Assembly (NCBI GenBank): GCA_950022655.1
Contig: OX465589.1
Span: forward strand, 32,155,970-32,219,969
DNA: 64,000 nt
Direction: 5' to 3'
From: Alentia gelatinosa
Taxonomy: Eukaryota > Annelida > Polychaeta > Phyllodocida > Polynoidae
The position numbers and the translations under genes are program-made. Each line of letters opens with the position of its first letter. Within the stretch, counting starts at the first letter, position 1. The notes beneath the pieces were generated by a model that was not told the origin of the DNA, ran no database searches, and saw nothing but the letters and a program-made list of their open reading frames with translations. This document shows positions 49,016 through 63,085 of the stretch, one piece after another.

Positions 49016-50774
49016 GTGAGACAGTTAGGCTGGGTGAGACAGACTCAGGCAGAGTGAGACAGACTCAGGCAGGGTGAGACAGACTCGGGAAGGGTGAGTT
49101 GAGACAGACTCAGGCAGGGTGAGACAGACTCTGGCAGGATGATGAGAGACAGACTCAGGCAGGGTATAAAAGACACGGGCAGGGCGAGATAGGCTTGGGC
49201 AGGGTGATGAGAAACAGACTTGGACAATGTGAGACAGACATGGGCAGGATAATGTGAGACAAACTGGGGCAGGGTGAGACAGAGTCAGGCAGGGTGAGAC
49301 AGACTCAGGAAGGGTGAGGTGAGACAGAGTCAGGCAGGGTGAGACAGACTTGGGCAGGGTGATGAGAGACAGACTCAGGCAGGGTATGACAGACTTGGGT
49401 AGAGCGACATAGACTTGAGCAGAGTGATGAGAGACAGACTGGGGCAGGGTGAGACAGACTCACACAGGATGAGACAGACTCAGACAGGGTGAGACAGACT
49501 CGGGCAGGGTTAGGTAATACAGACTCAGGCAGGGTGAAACAGACTCGGTCAGGGTGAAGGGAGACAGACAGAGGGAGGGTATAACAGACATGGGCAGTTT
49601 CAGGTTAGACAGACTAGGGTAGGTCGAGACAGACTGGGGCAGGGTAAGTTGAGACAGACTGGGACAGGGTGAGAAAGACATGGGCAGGATAATGAGAGAC
49701 AGACTGGGGCAGGGTTAGACAGAGTCAGGCAGGGTGAGACAGACTCGGGAAGGGTGAGACAATCTCGGGCAGGGTGATGAGAGACAGACTCAGGGAGGGT
49801 ATGACAGACTCGAACAGGCCTACTTAATTGGTCGCTAGTTTATGCAGCGACCTTGATATTGACTGCACTTGTTACTGATAGATTGGCCATCAACCCCTGT
49901 CTGTGCTGAGCTCCTCACTTTCAGTCGGATAGATTGACGTGCCGTACCGTACGCAGAATTTAACTCACTGTCACCCAAATTATCATAGCCCAAGACATCT
50001 AAGGATGATACGTACCAAATGCGGATATTCACTTCCAGTTAGAATTCAGCCATGAGACTTTAACACCAGTTAGGGACACATATAACCTACGATCACCTAA
50101 AATATGAAGAAAATCGGCCAATTAGATCTAACGATATTCGTGTTTGAATCTGGTTGTATCAAATGCTGCTCTGGTGGCCAGTGTAGGCCTACTTAATTGG
50201 TCGCTAGTTTATGCAGCGACCTTGATATTGACTGCACTTGTTACTGATAGATTGGCCATCAATCCCTGTCTGTGCTGAGCTCCTCACTCTCAGTCGGATA
50301 GATTGACGTGCCGTACCGTACGCAGAATTTAACTGACTGTCGTCCAAATTATCATAGCCCAAGACATCTGAGGATGATGCGTACCAAATGCGGAAATTCA
50401 CTTCCCGTTGGAATATGGCCATGAAACTTTAACACCAGTTAGGGACACATATAACCTACGATCACCTAAAATATGAAGAAATTCGGCCGCTTGGATCTAA
50501 CGACATTCACGTTTGAATATGGTTGTATCAAATGCTGCTCTGGTGGCCAGTGTACTGACGCTGGGTGACTATGATAAGAACTAACGTTTTAATTGACAGG
50601 TCCTGCCACCTGGTGTATTATGTGAAACCAGGTTCCTCACTACATTCATAACGCCCTTAACATGCCCTCTTCCTGTCAGACTCAGTGGTCTAGAGGTAGT
50701 GTCAGCAAGGGAAACCTATGGTTGAGAGTTCAATCCCCTTCCATGCAGAGCGGTTTTTTTTTCAAGAGTCATGG
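49016..50774 (+). repeat. satellite monomer 29, class K
   Basis: A class K unit with a T9 run, matching monomer 19 and monomer 1. B is ATCAATCCC, ggata, GAAATTCGG. The tRNA-like sequence is at 50679-50751. Confidence 0.95.
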
Positions 50775-52533
50775 GTGAGACAGTTAGGCTGGGTGAGACA
50801 GACTCAGGCAGAGTGAGACAGACTCAGGCAGGGTGAGACAGACTCGGGAAGGGTGAGTTGAGACAGACTCAGGCAGGGTGAGACAGACTCTGGCAGGATG
50901 ATGAGAGACAGACTCAGGCAGGGTATAAAAGACACGGGCAGGGCGAGATAGGCTTGGGCAGGGTGATGAGAAACAGACTTGGACAATGTGAGACAGACAT
51001 GGGCAGGATAATGTGAGACAAACTGGGGCAGGGTGAGACAGAGTCAGGCAGGGTGAGACAGACTCAGGAAGGGTGAGGTGAGACAGAGTCAGGCAGGGTG
51101 AGACAGACTTGGGCAGGGTGATGAGAGACAGACTCAGGCAGGGTATGACAGACTTGGGTAGAGCGACATAGACTTGAGCAGAGTGATGAGAGACAGACTG
51201 GGGCAGGGTGAGACAGACTCACACAGGATGAGACAGACTCAGACAGGGTGAGACAGACTCGGGCAGGGTTAGGTAATACAGACTCAGGCAGGGTGAAACA
51301 GACTCGGTCAGGGTGAAGGGAGACAGACAGAGGGAGGGTATAACAGACATGGGCAGTTTCAGGTTAGACAGACTAGGGTAGGTCGAGACAGACTGGGGCA
51401 GGGTAAGTTGAGACAGACTGGGACAGGGTGAGAAAGACATGGGCAGGATAATGAGAGACAGACTGGGGCAGGGTTAGACAGAGTCAGGCAGGGTGAGACA
51501 GACTCGGGAAGGGTGAGACAATCTCGGGCAGGGTGATGAGAGACAGACTCAGGGAGGGTATGACAGACTCGGGCAGGCCTACTTAATTGGTCGCTAGTTT
51601 ATGCAGCGACCTTGATATTGACTGCACTTGTTACTGATAGATTGGCCATCAACCCCTGTCTGTGCTGAGCTCCTCACTCTCAGTCGGATAGATTGACGTG
51701 CCGTACCGTACGCAGAATTTAACTCACTGTCGCCCAAATTATCATAGCCCAAGACATCTAAGGATGATACGTACCAAATGCGGATATTCACTTCCAGTTA
51801 GAATTCAGCCATGAGACTTTAACACCAGTTAGGGACACATATAACCTACGATCACCTAAAATATGAAGAAAATCGGCCAATTAGATCTAACGATATTCGT
51901 GTTTGAATCTGGTGCTATCAAATGCTGCTCTGGTGGCCAGTGTAGGCCTACTTAATTGGTCGCTAGTTTATGCAGCGACCTTGATATTGACTGCACTTGT
52001 TACTGATAGATTGGCCATCAATCCCTGTCTGTGCTGAGCTCCTCACTCTCAGTCGGATAGATTGACGTGCCGTACCGTACGCAGAATTTAACTGACTGTC
52101 GTCCAAATTATCATAGCCCAAGACATCTGAGGATGATGCGTACCAAATGCGGAAATTCACTTCCCGTTGGAATATGGCCATGAAACTTTAACACCAGTTA
52201 GGGACACATATAACCTACGATCACCTAAAATATGAAGAAAATCGGCCGCTTGGATCTAACGACATTCACGTTTGAATATGGTTGTATCAAATGCTGCTCT
52301 GGTGGCCAGTGTACTGACGCTGGGTGACTATGATAAGAACTAACGTTTTAATTGACAGGTCCTGCCACCTGGTGTATTATGTGAAACCAGGTTCCTCACT
52401 ACATTCATAACGCCCTTAACATGCCCTCTTCCTGTCAGACTCAGTGGTCTAGAGGTAGTGTCAGCAAGGGAAACCTATGGTTGAGAGTTCAATCCCCTTC
52501 CATGCAGAGCGGGTTTTTTTTCAAGAGTCATGG
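50775..52533 (+). repeat. satellite monomer 30, R/K recombinant at the A/B junction
   Basis: Block A is class R with the CTGGTGCTATC end, while block B is the class K kind (ATCAATCCC, ggata) with GAAAATCGG. The switch falls at or near the A/B junction. The tRNA-like sequence is at 52438-52510. T8. Confidence 0.95.
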
Positions 52534-54292
52534 GTGAGACAGTTAGGCTGGGTGAGACAGACTCAGGCAGAGTGAGACAGACTCAGGCAGGGTGAGACAG
52601 ACTCGGGAAGGGTGAGTTGAGACAGACTCAGGCAGGGTGAGACAGACTCTGGCAGGATGATGAGAGACAGACTCAGGCAGGGTATAAAAGACACGGGCAG
52701 GGCGAGATAGGCTTGGGCAGGGTGATGAGAAACAGACTTGGACAATGTGAGACAGACATGGGCAGGATAATGTGAGACAAACTGGGGCAGGGTGAGACAG
52801 AGTCAGGCAGGGTGAGACAGACTCAGGAAGGGTGAGGTGAGACAGAGTCAGGCAGGGTGAGACAGACTTGGGCAGGGTGATGAGAGACAGACTCAGGCAG
52901 GGTATGACAGACTTGGGTAGAGCGACATAGACTTGAGCAGAGTGATGAGAGACAGACTGGGGCAGGGTGAGACAGACTCACACAGGATGAGACAGACTCA
53001 GACAGGGTGAGACAGACTCGGGCAGGGTTAGGTAATACAGACTCAGGCAGGGTGAAACAGACTCGGTCAGGGTGAAGGGAGACAGACAGAGGGAGGGTAT
53101 AACAGACATGGGCAGTTTCAGGTTAGACAGACTAGGGTAGGTCGAGACAGACTGGGGCAGGGTAAGTTGAGACAGACTGGGACAGGGTGAGAAAGACATG
53201 GGCAGGATAATGAGAGACAGACTGGGGCAGGGTTAGACAGAGTCAGGCAGGGTGAGACAGACTCGGGAAGGGTGAGACAATCTCGGGCAGGGTGATGAGA
53301 GACAGACTCAGGGAGGGTATGACAGACTCGAACAGGCCTACTTAATTGGTCGCTAGTTTATGCAGCGACCTTGATATTGACTGCACTTGTTACTGATAGA
53401 TTGGCCATCAACCCCTGTCTGTGCTGAGCTCCTCACTTTCAGTCGGATAGATTGACGTGCCGTACCGTACGCAGAATTTAACTCACTGTCACCCAAATTA
53501 TCATAGCCCAAGACATCTAAGGATGATACGTACCAAATGCGGATATTCACTTCCAGTTAGAATTCAGCCATGAGACTTTAACACCAGTTAGGGACACATA
53601 TAACCTACGATCACCTAAAATATGAAGAAAATCGGCCAATTAGATCTAACGATATTCGTGTTTGAATCTGGTTGTATCAAATGCTGCTCTGGTGGCCAGT
53701 GTAGGCCTACTTAATTGGTCGCTAGTTTATGCAGCGACCTTGATATTGACTGCACTTGTTACTGATAGATTGGCCATCAATCCCTGTCTGTGCTGAGCTC
53801 CTCACTCTCAGTCGGATAGATTGACGTGCCGTACCGTACGCAGAATTTAACTGACTGTCGTCCAAATTATCATAGCCCAAGACATCTGAGGATGATGCGT
53901 ACCAAATGCGGAAATTCACTTCCCGTTGGAATATGGCCATGAAACTTTAACACCAGTTAGGGACACATATAACCTACGATCACCTAAAATATGAAGAAAT
54001 TCGGCCGCTTGGATCTAACGACATTCACGTTTGAATATGGTTGTATCAAATGCTGCTCTGGTGGCCAGTGTACTGACGCTGGGTGACTATGATAAGAACT
54101 AACGTTTTAATTGACAGGTCCTGCCACCTGGTGTATTATGTGAAACCAGGTTCCTCACTACATTCATAACGCCCTTAACATGCCCTCTTCCTGTCAGACT
54201 CAGTGGTCTAGAGGTAGTGTCAGCAAGGGAAACCTATGGTTGAGAGTTCAATCCCCTTCCATGCAGAGCGGGTTTTTTTTCAAGAGTCATGG
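52534..54292 (+). repeat. satellite monomer 31, class K
   Basis: A typical class K unit: CGAACAGG, CTTTCAG, GTCACCC, ATCAATCCC, ggata, GAAATTCGG. The tRNA-like sequence is at 54197-54269. T8. Confidence 0.95.
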
Positions 54293-56051
54293 GTGAGACA
54301 GTTAGGCTGGGTGAGACAGACTCAGGCAGAGTGAGACAGACTCAGGCAGGGTGAGACAGACTCGGGAAGGGTGAGTTGAGACAGACTCAGGCAGGGTGAG
54401 ACAGACTCTGGCAGGATGATGAGAGACAGACTCAGGCAGGGTATAAAAGACACGGGCAGGGCGAGATAGGCTTGGGCAGGGTGATGAGAAACAGACTTGG
54501 ACAATGTGAGACAGACATGGGCAGGATAATGTGAGACAAACTGGGGCAGGGTGAGACAGAGTCAGGCAGGGTGAGACAGACTCAGGAAGGGTGAGGTGAG
54601 ACAGAGTCAGGCAGGGTGAGACAGACTTGGGCAGGGTGATGAGAGACAGACTCAGGCAGGGTATGACAGACTTGGGTAGAGCGACATAGACTTGAGCAGA
54701 GTGATGAGAGACAGACTGGGGCAGGGTGAGACAGACTCACACAGGATGAGACAGACTCAGACAGGGTGAGACAGACTCGGGCAGGGTTAGGTAATACAGA
54801 CTCAGGCAGGGTGAAACAGACTCGGTCAGGGTGAAGGGAGACAGACAGGGGGAGGGTATAACAGACATGGGCAGTTTCAGGTTAGACAGACTAGGGTAGG
54901 TCGAGACAGACTGGGGCAGGGTAAGTTGAGACAGACTGGGACAGGGTGAGAAAGACATGGGCAGGATAATGAGAGACAGACTGGGGCAGGGTTAGACAGA
55001 GTCAGGCAGGGTGAGACAGACTCGGGAAGGGTGAGACAATCTCGGGCAGGGTGATGAGAGACAGACTCAGGGAGGGTATGACAGACTCGGGCAGGCCTAC
55101 TTAATTGGTCGCTAGTTTATGCAGCGACCTTGAAATTGACTGCAATTGTTACTGATAGATTGGCCATCAACCCCTGTCTGTGCTGAGCTCCTCACTCTCA
55201 GTCGGATAGATTGACGTGCCGTACCGTACGCAGAATTTAACTCACTGTCGCCCAAATTATCATAGCCCAAGACATCTAAGGATGATACGTACCAAATGCG
55301 GATATTCACTTCCAGTTAGAATTCAGCCATGAGACTTTAACACCAGTTAGGGACACATATAACCTACGATCACCTAAAATATGAAGAAAATCGGCCAATT
55401 AGATCTAACGATATTCGTGTTTGAATCTGGTTGTAACAAATGCTGCTCTGGTGGCCAGTGTAGGCCTACTTAATTGGTCGCTAGTTTATGCAGCGACCTT
55501 GATATTGACTGCACTTGTTACTGATAGATTGGCCATCAACCCCTGTCTGTGCTGAGCTCCTCACTCTCAGTCGAATAGATTGATGGGCCTTACCTTACGC
55601 AGAATTTAACTGACTGTCGTCCAAATTATCATAGCCCAAGACATCTGAGGATGATGCGTACCAAATGCGGAAATTCACTTCCCGTTGGAATATGGCCATG
55701 AAACTTTAACACCAGTTAGGGACACATATAACCTACGATCACCTAAAATATGAAGAAAATCGGCCGCTTGGATCTAACGACATTCACGTTTGAATATGGT
55801 TGTATCAAATGCTGCTCTGGTGGCCAGTGTACTGACGCTGGGTGACTATGATAAGAACTAACGTTTTAATTGACAGGTCCTGCCACCTGGTGTATTATGT
55901 GAAACCAGGTTCCTCACTACATTCATAACGCCCTTAACATGCCCTCTTCCTGTCAGACTCAGTGGTCTAGAGGTAGTGTCAGCAAGGGAAACCTATGGTT
56001 GAGAGTTCAATCCCCTTCCATGCAGAGCGGGTTTTTTTTCAAGAGTCATGG
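54293..56051 (+). repeat. satellite monomer 32, class N
   Basis: A class N unit with GACAGGGGGAGG but the common CTCGGTCAGG in the minisatellite, as in monomers 5, 34 and 36. B is the gaata form. The tRNA-like sequence is at 55956-56028. T8. Confidence 0.95.
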
Positions 56052-57810
56052 GTGAGACAGTTAGGCTGGGTGAGACAGACTCAGGCAGAGTGAGACAGAC
56101 TCAGGCAGGGTGAGACAGACTCGGGAAGGGTGAGTTGAGACAGACTCAGGCAGGGTGAGACAGACTCTGGCAGGATGATGAGAGACAGACTCAGGCAGGG
56201 TATAAAAGACACGGGCAGGGCGAGATAGGCTTGGGCAGGGTGATGAGAAACAGACTTGGACAATGTGAGACAGACATGGGCAGGATAATGTGAGACAAAC
56301 TGGGGCAGGGTGAGACAGAGTCAGGCAGGGTGAGACAGACTCAGGAAGGGTGAGGTGAGACAGAGTCAGGCAGGGTGAGACAGACTTGGGCAGGGTGATG
56401 AGAGACAGACTCAGGCAGGGTATGACAGACTTGGGTAGAGCGACATAGACTTGAGCAGAGTGATGAGAGACAGACTGGGGCAGGGTGAGACAGACTCACA
56501 CAGGATGAGACAGACTCAGACAGGGTGAGACAGACTCGGGCAGGGTTAGGTAATACAGACTCAGGCAGGGTGAAACAGACTCGGTCAGGGTGAAGGGAGA
56601 CAGACAGAGGGAGGGTATAACAGACATGGGCAGTTTCAGGTTAGACAGACTAGGGTAGGTCGAGACAGACTGGGGCAGGGTAAGTTGAGACAGACTGGGA
56701 CAGGGTGAGAAAGACATGGGCAGGATAATGAGAGACAGGCTGGGGCAGGGTTAGACAGAGTCAGGCAGGGTGAGACAGACTCGGGAAGGGTGAGACAATC
56801 TCGGGCAGGGTGATGAGAGACAGACTCAGGGAGGGTATGACAGACTCGGGCAGGCCTACTTAATTGGTCGCTAGTTTATGCAGCGACCTTGATATTGACT
56901 GCACTTGTTACTGATAGATTGGCCATCAACCCCTGTCTGTGCTGAGCTCCTCACTCTCAGTCGGATAGATTGACGTGCCGTACCGTACGCAGAATTTAAC
57001 TCACTGTCGCCCAAATTATCATAGCCCAAGACATCTAAGGATGATACGTACCAAATGCGGAAATTCACTTCCAGTTAGAATTCAGCCATGAGACTTTAAC
57101 ACCAGTTAGGGACACATATAACCTACGATCACCTAAAATATGAAGAAAATCGGCCAATTAGATCTAACGATATTCGTGTTTGAATCTGGTTGTATCAAAT
57201 GCTGCTCTGGTGGCCAGTGTAGGCCTACTTAATTGGTCGCTAGTTTATGCAGCGACCTTGATATTGACTGCACTTGTTACTGATAGATTGGCCATCAATC
57301 CCTGTCTGTGCTGAGCTCCTCACTCTCAGTCGGATAGATTGACGTGCCGTACCGTACGCAGAATTTAACTGACTGTCGTCCAAATTATCATAGCCCAAGA
57401 CATCTGAGGATGATGCGTACCAAATGCGGAAATTCACTTCCCGTTGGAATATGGCCATGAAACTTTAACACCAGTTAGGGACACATATAACCTACGATCA
57501 CCTAAAATATGAAGAAATTCGGCCGCTTGGATCTAACGACATTCACGTTTGAATATGGTTGTATCAAATGCTGCTCTGGTGGCCAGTGTACTGACGCTGG
57601 GTGACTATGATAAGAACTAACGTTTTAATTGACAGGTCCTGCCACCTGGTGTATTATGTGAAACCAGGTTCCTCACTACATTCATAACGCCCTTAACATG
57701 CCCTCTTCCTGTCAGACTCAGTGGTCTAGAGGTAGTGTCAGCAAGGGAAACCTATGGTTGAGAGTTCAATCCCCTTCCATGCAGAGCGGGTTTTTTTTCA
57801 AGAGTCATGG
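56052..57810 (+). repeat. satellite monomer 33, R/K recombinant
   Basis: The minisatellite has GACAGGCTGG near 56735. Block A is class R with GCGGAAATTC, and block B is the class K kind (ATCAATCCC, ggata, GAAATTCGG). The tRNA-like sequence is at 57715-57787. T8. Confidence 0.95.
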
Positions 57811-59569
57811 GTGAGACAGTTAGGCTGGGTGAGACAGACTCAGGCAGAGTGAGACAGACTCAGGCAGGGTGAGACAGACTCGGGAAGGGTGAGTTGAGAC
57901 AGACTCAGGCAGGGTGAGACAGACTCTGGCAGGATGATGAGAGACAGACTCAGGCAGGGTATAAAAGACACGGGCAGGGCGAGATAGGCTTGGGCAGGGT
58001 GATGAGAAACAGACTTGGACAATGTGAGACAGACATGGGCAGGATAATGTGAGACAAACTGGGGCAGGGTGAGACAGAGTCAGGCAGGGTGAGACAGACT
58101 CAGGAAGGGTGAGGTGAGACAGAGTCAGGCAGGGTGAGACAGACTTGGGCAGGGTGATGAGAGACAGACTCAGGCAGGGTATGACAGACTTGGGTAGAGC
58201 GACATAGACTTGAGCAGAGTGATGAGAGACAGACTGGGGCAGGGTGAGACAGACTCACACAGGATGAGACAGACTCAGACAGGGTGAGACAGACTCGGGC
58301 AGGGTTAGGTAATACAGACTCAGGCAGGGTGAAACAGACTCGGTCAGGGTGAAGGGAGACAGACAGGGGGAGGGTATAACAGACATGGGCAGTTTCAGGT
58401 TAGACAGACTAGGGTAGGTCGAGACAGACTGGGGCAGGGTAAGTTGAGACAGACTGGGACAGGGTGAGAAAGACATGGGCAGGATAATGAGAGACAGACT
58501 GGGGCAGGGTTAGACAGAGTCAGGCAGGGTGAGACAGACTCGGGAAGGGTGAGACAATCTCGGGCAGGGTGATGAGAGACAGACTCAGGGAGGGTATGAC
58601 AGACTCGGGCAGGCCTACTTAATTGGTCGCTAGTTTATGCAGCGACCTTGAAATTGACTGCAATTGTTACTGATAGATTGGCCATCAACCCCTGTCTGTG
58701 CTGAGCTCCTCACTCTCAGTCGGATAGATTGACGTGCCGTACCGTACGCAGAATTTAACTCACTGTCGCCCAAATTATCATAGCCCAAGACATCTAAGGA
58801 TGATACGTACCAAATGCGGATATTCACTTCCAGTTAGAATTCAGCCATGAGACTTTAACACCAGTTAGGGACACATATAACCTACGATCACCTAAAATAT
58901 GAAGAAAATCGGCCAATTAGATCTAACGATATTCGTGTTTGAATCTGGTTGTAACAAATGCTGCTCTGGTGGCCAGTGTAGGCCTACTTAATTGGTCGCT
59001 AGTTTATGCAGCGACCTTGATATTGACTGCACTTGTTACTGATAGATTGGCCATCAACCCCTGTCTGTGCTGAGCTCCTCACTCTCAGTCGAATAGATTG
59101 ATGGGCCTTACCTTACGCAGAATTTAACTGACTGTCGTCCAAATTATCATAGCCCAAGACATCTGAGGATGATGCGTACCAAATGCGGAAATTCACTTCC
59201 CGTTGGAATATGGCCATGAAACTTTAACACCAGTTAGGGACACATATAACCTACGATCACCTAAAATATGAAGAAAATCGGCCGCTTGGATCTAACGACA
59301 TTCACGTTTGAATATGGTTGTATCAAATGCTGCTCTGGTGGCCAGTGTACTGACGCTGGGTGACTATGATAAGAACTAACGTTTTAATTGACAGGTCCTG
59401 CCACCTGGTGTATTATGTGAAACCAGGTTCCTCACTACATTCATAACGCCCTTAACATGCCCTCTTCCTGTCAGACTCAGTGGTCTAGAGGTAGTGTCAG
59501 CAAGGGAAACCTATGGTTGAGAGTTCAATCCCCTTCCATGCAGAGCGGGTTTTTTTTCAAGAGTCATGG
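57811..59569 (+). repeat. satellite monomer 34, class N
   Basis: It matches monomers 32 and 36 at all sites tracked: GACAGGGGGAGG, class N block A, gaata form of B. The tRNA-like sequence is at 59474-59546. T8. Confidence 0.95.
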
Positions 59570-61326
59570 GTGAGACAGTTAGGCTGGGTGAGACAGACTC
59601 AGGCAGAGTGAGACAGACTCAGGCAGGGTGAGACAGACTCGGGAAGGGTGAGTTGAGACAGACTCAGGCAGGGTGAGACAGACTCTGGCAGGATGATGAG
59701 AGACAGACTCAGGCAGGGTATAAAAGACACGGGCAGGGCGAGATAGGCTTGGGCAGGGTGATGAGAAACAGACTTGGACAATGTGAGACAGACATGGGCA
59801 GGATAATGTGAGACAAACTGGGGCAGGGTGAGACAGAGTCAGGCAGGGTGAGACAGACTCAGGAAGGGTGAGGTGAGACAGAGTCAGGCAGGGTGAGACA
59901 GACTTGGGCAGGGTGATGAGAGACAGACTCAGGCAGGGTATGACAGACTTGGGTAGAGCGACATAGACTTGAGCAGAGTGATGAGAGACAGACTGGGGCA
60001 GGGTGAGACAGACTCACACAGGATGAGACAGACTCAGACAGGGTGAGACAGACTCGGGCAGGGTTAGGTAATACAGACTCAGGCAGGGTGAAACAGACTC
60101 GGTCAGGGTGAAGGGAGACAGACAGAGGGAGGGTATAACAGACATGGGCAGTTTCAGGTTAGACAGACTAGGGTAGGTCGAGACAGACTGGGGCAGGGTA
60201 AGTTGAGACAGACTGGGACAGGGTGAGAAAGACATGGGCAGGATAATGAGAGACAGGCTGGGGCAGGGTTAGACAGAGTCAGGCAGGGTGAGACAGACTC
60301 GGGAAGGGTGAGACAATCTCGGGCAGGGTGATGAGAGACAGACTCAGGGAGGGTATGACAGACTCGGGCAGGCCTACTTAATTGGTCGCTAGTTTATGCA
60401 GCGACCTTGATATTGACTGCACTTGTTACTGATAGATTGGCCATCAACCCCTGTCTGTGCTGAGCTCCTCACTCTCAGTCGGATAGATTGACGTGCCGTA
60501 CCGTACGCAGAATTTAACTCAGTCGCCCAAATTATCATAGCCCAAGACATCTAAGGATGATACGTACCAAATGCGGATATTCACTTCCAGTTAGAATTCA
60601 GCCATGAGACTTTAACACCAGTTAGGGACACATATAACCTACGATCACCTAAAATATGAAGAAAATCGGCCAATTAGATCTAACGATATTCGTGTTTGAA
60701 TCTGGTTGTATCAAATGCTGCTCTGGTGGCCAGTGTAGGCCTACTTAATTGGTCGCTAGTTTATGCAGCGACCTTGATATTGACTGCACTTGTTACTGAT
60801 AGATTGGCCATCAATCCCTGTCTGTGCTGAGCTCCTCACTCTCAGTCGGATAGATTGACGTGCCGTACCGTACGCAGAATTTAACTGACTGTCGTCCAAA
60901 TTATCATAGCCCAAGACATCTGAGGATGATGCGTACCAAATGCGGAAATTCACTTCCCGTTGGAATATGGCCATGAAACTTTAACACCAGTTAGGGACAC
61001 ATATAACCTACGATCACCTAAAATATGAAGAAATTCGGCCGCTTGGATCTAACGACATTCACGTTTGAATATGGTTGTATCAAATGCTGCTCTGGTGGCC
61101 AGTGTACTGACGCTGGGTGACTATGATAAGAACTAACGTTTTAATTGACAGGTCCTGCCACCTGGTGTATTATGTGAAACCAGGTTCCTCACTACATTCA
61201 TAACGCCCTTAACATGCCCTCTTCCTGTCAGACTCAGTGGTCTAGAGGTAGTGTCAGCAAGGGAAACCTATGGTTGAGAGTTCAATCCCCTTCCATGCAG
61301 AGCGGGTTTTTTTTCAAGAGTCATGG
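59570..61326 (+). repeat. satellite monomer 35, class D (1,757 bp)
   Basis: The 2-bp deletion in block A is near 60521, and the minisatellite has GACAGGCTGG near 60253 as in monomer 6. Unlike monomers 13 and 24 it has ATCAATCCC in B, so it carries a class K block B. ggata form, GAAATTCGG. The tRNA-like sequence is at 61231-61303. T8. Confidence 0.95.
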
Positions 61327-63085
61327 GTGAGACAGTTAGGCTGGGTGAGACAGACTCAGGCAGAGTGAGACAGACTCAGGCAGGGTGAGACAGACTCGGG
61401 AAGGGTGAGTTGAGACAGACTCAGGCAGGGTGAGACAGACTCTGGCAGGATGATGAGAGACAGACTCAGGCAGGGTATAAAAGACACGGGCAGGGCGAGA
61501 TAGGCTTGGGCAGGGTGATGAGAAACAGACTTGGACAATGTGAGACAGACATGGGCAGGATAATGTGAGACAAACTGGGGCAGGGTGAGACAGAGTCAGG
61601 CAGGGTGAGACAGACTCAGGAAGGGTGAGGTGAGACAGAGTCAGGCAGGGTGAGACAGACTTGGGCAGGGTGATGAGAGACAGACTCAGGCAGGGTATGA
61701 CAGACTTGGGTAGAGCGACATAGACTTGAGCAGAGTGATGAGAGACAGACTGGGGCAGGGTGAGACAGACTCACACAGGATGAGACAGACTCAGACAGGG
61801 TGAGACAGACTCGGGCAGGGTTAGGTAATACAGACTCAGGCAGGGTGAAACAGACTCGGTCAGGGTGAAGGGAGACAGACAGGGGGAGGGTATAACAGAC
61901 ATGGGCAGTTTCAGGTTAGACAGACTAGGGTAGGTCGAGACAGACTGGGGCAGGGTAAGTTGAGACAGACTGGGACAGGGTGAGAAAGACATGGGCAGGA
62001 TAATGAGAGACAGACTGGGGCAGGGTTAGACAGAGTCAGGCAGGGTGAGACAGACTCGGGAAGGGTGAGACAATCTCGGGCAGGGTGATGAGAGACAGAC
62101 TCAGGGAGGGTATGACAGACTCGGGCAGGCCTACTTAATTGGTCGCTAGTTTATGCAGCGACCTTGAAATTGACTGCAATTGTTACTGATAGATTGGCCA
62201 TCAACCCCTGTCTGTGCTGAGCTCCTCACTCTCAGTCGGATAGATTGACGTGCCGTACCGTACGCAGAATTTAACTCACTGTCGCCCAAATTATCATAGC
62301 CCAAGACATCTAAGGATGATACGTACCAAATGCGGATATTCACTTCCAGTTAGAATTCAGCCATGAGACTTTAACACCAGTTAGGGACACATATAACCTA
62401 CGATCACCTAAAATATGAAGAAAATCGGCCAATTAGATCTAACGATATTCGTGTTTGAATCTGGTTGTAACAAATGCTGCTCTGGTGGCCAGTGTAGGCC
62501 TACTTAATTGGTCGCTAGTTTATGCAGCGACCTTGATATTGACTGCACTTGTTACTGATAGATTGGCCATCAACCCCTGTCTGTGCTGAGCTCCTCACTC
62601 TCAGTCGAATAGATTGATGGGCCTTACCTTACGCAGAATTTAACTGACTGTCGTCCAAATTATCATAGCCCAAGACATCTGAGGATGATGCGTACCAAAT
62701 GCGGAAATTCACTTCCCGTTGGAATATGGCCATGAAACTTTAACACCAGTTAGGGACACATATAACCTACGATCACCTAAAATATGAAGAAAATCGGCCG
62801 CTTGGATCTAACGACATTCACGTTTGAATATGGTTGTATCAAATGCTGCTCTGGTGGCCAGTGTACTGACGCTGGGTGACTATGATAAGAACTAACGTTT
62901 TAATTGACAGGTCCTGCCACCTGGTGTATTATGTGAAACCAGGTTCCTCACTACATTCATAACGCCCTTAACATGCCCTCTTCCTGTCAGACTCAGTGGT
63001 CTAGAGGTAGTGTCAGCAAGGGAAACCTATGGTTGAGAGTTCAATCCCCTTCCATGCAGAGCGGGTTTTTTTTCAAGAGTCATGG
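61327..63085 (+). repeat. satellite monomer 36, class N
   Basis: A class N unit like monomers 32 and 34, with the gaata form of B. The tRNA-like sequence at 62990-63062 is the last in the window. T8. Confidence 0.95.

Larger units (their letters stand above)
45498..50774 (+). repeat. higher-order segment, copy 2b (monomers 27-29)
   Basis: This is the second occurrence of the three-unit order described for 27910-33186. The unit between segments 2a and 2b is monomer 26; in copy 1 two units, 15 and 16, stand there. Confidence 0.85.
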
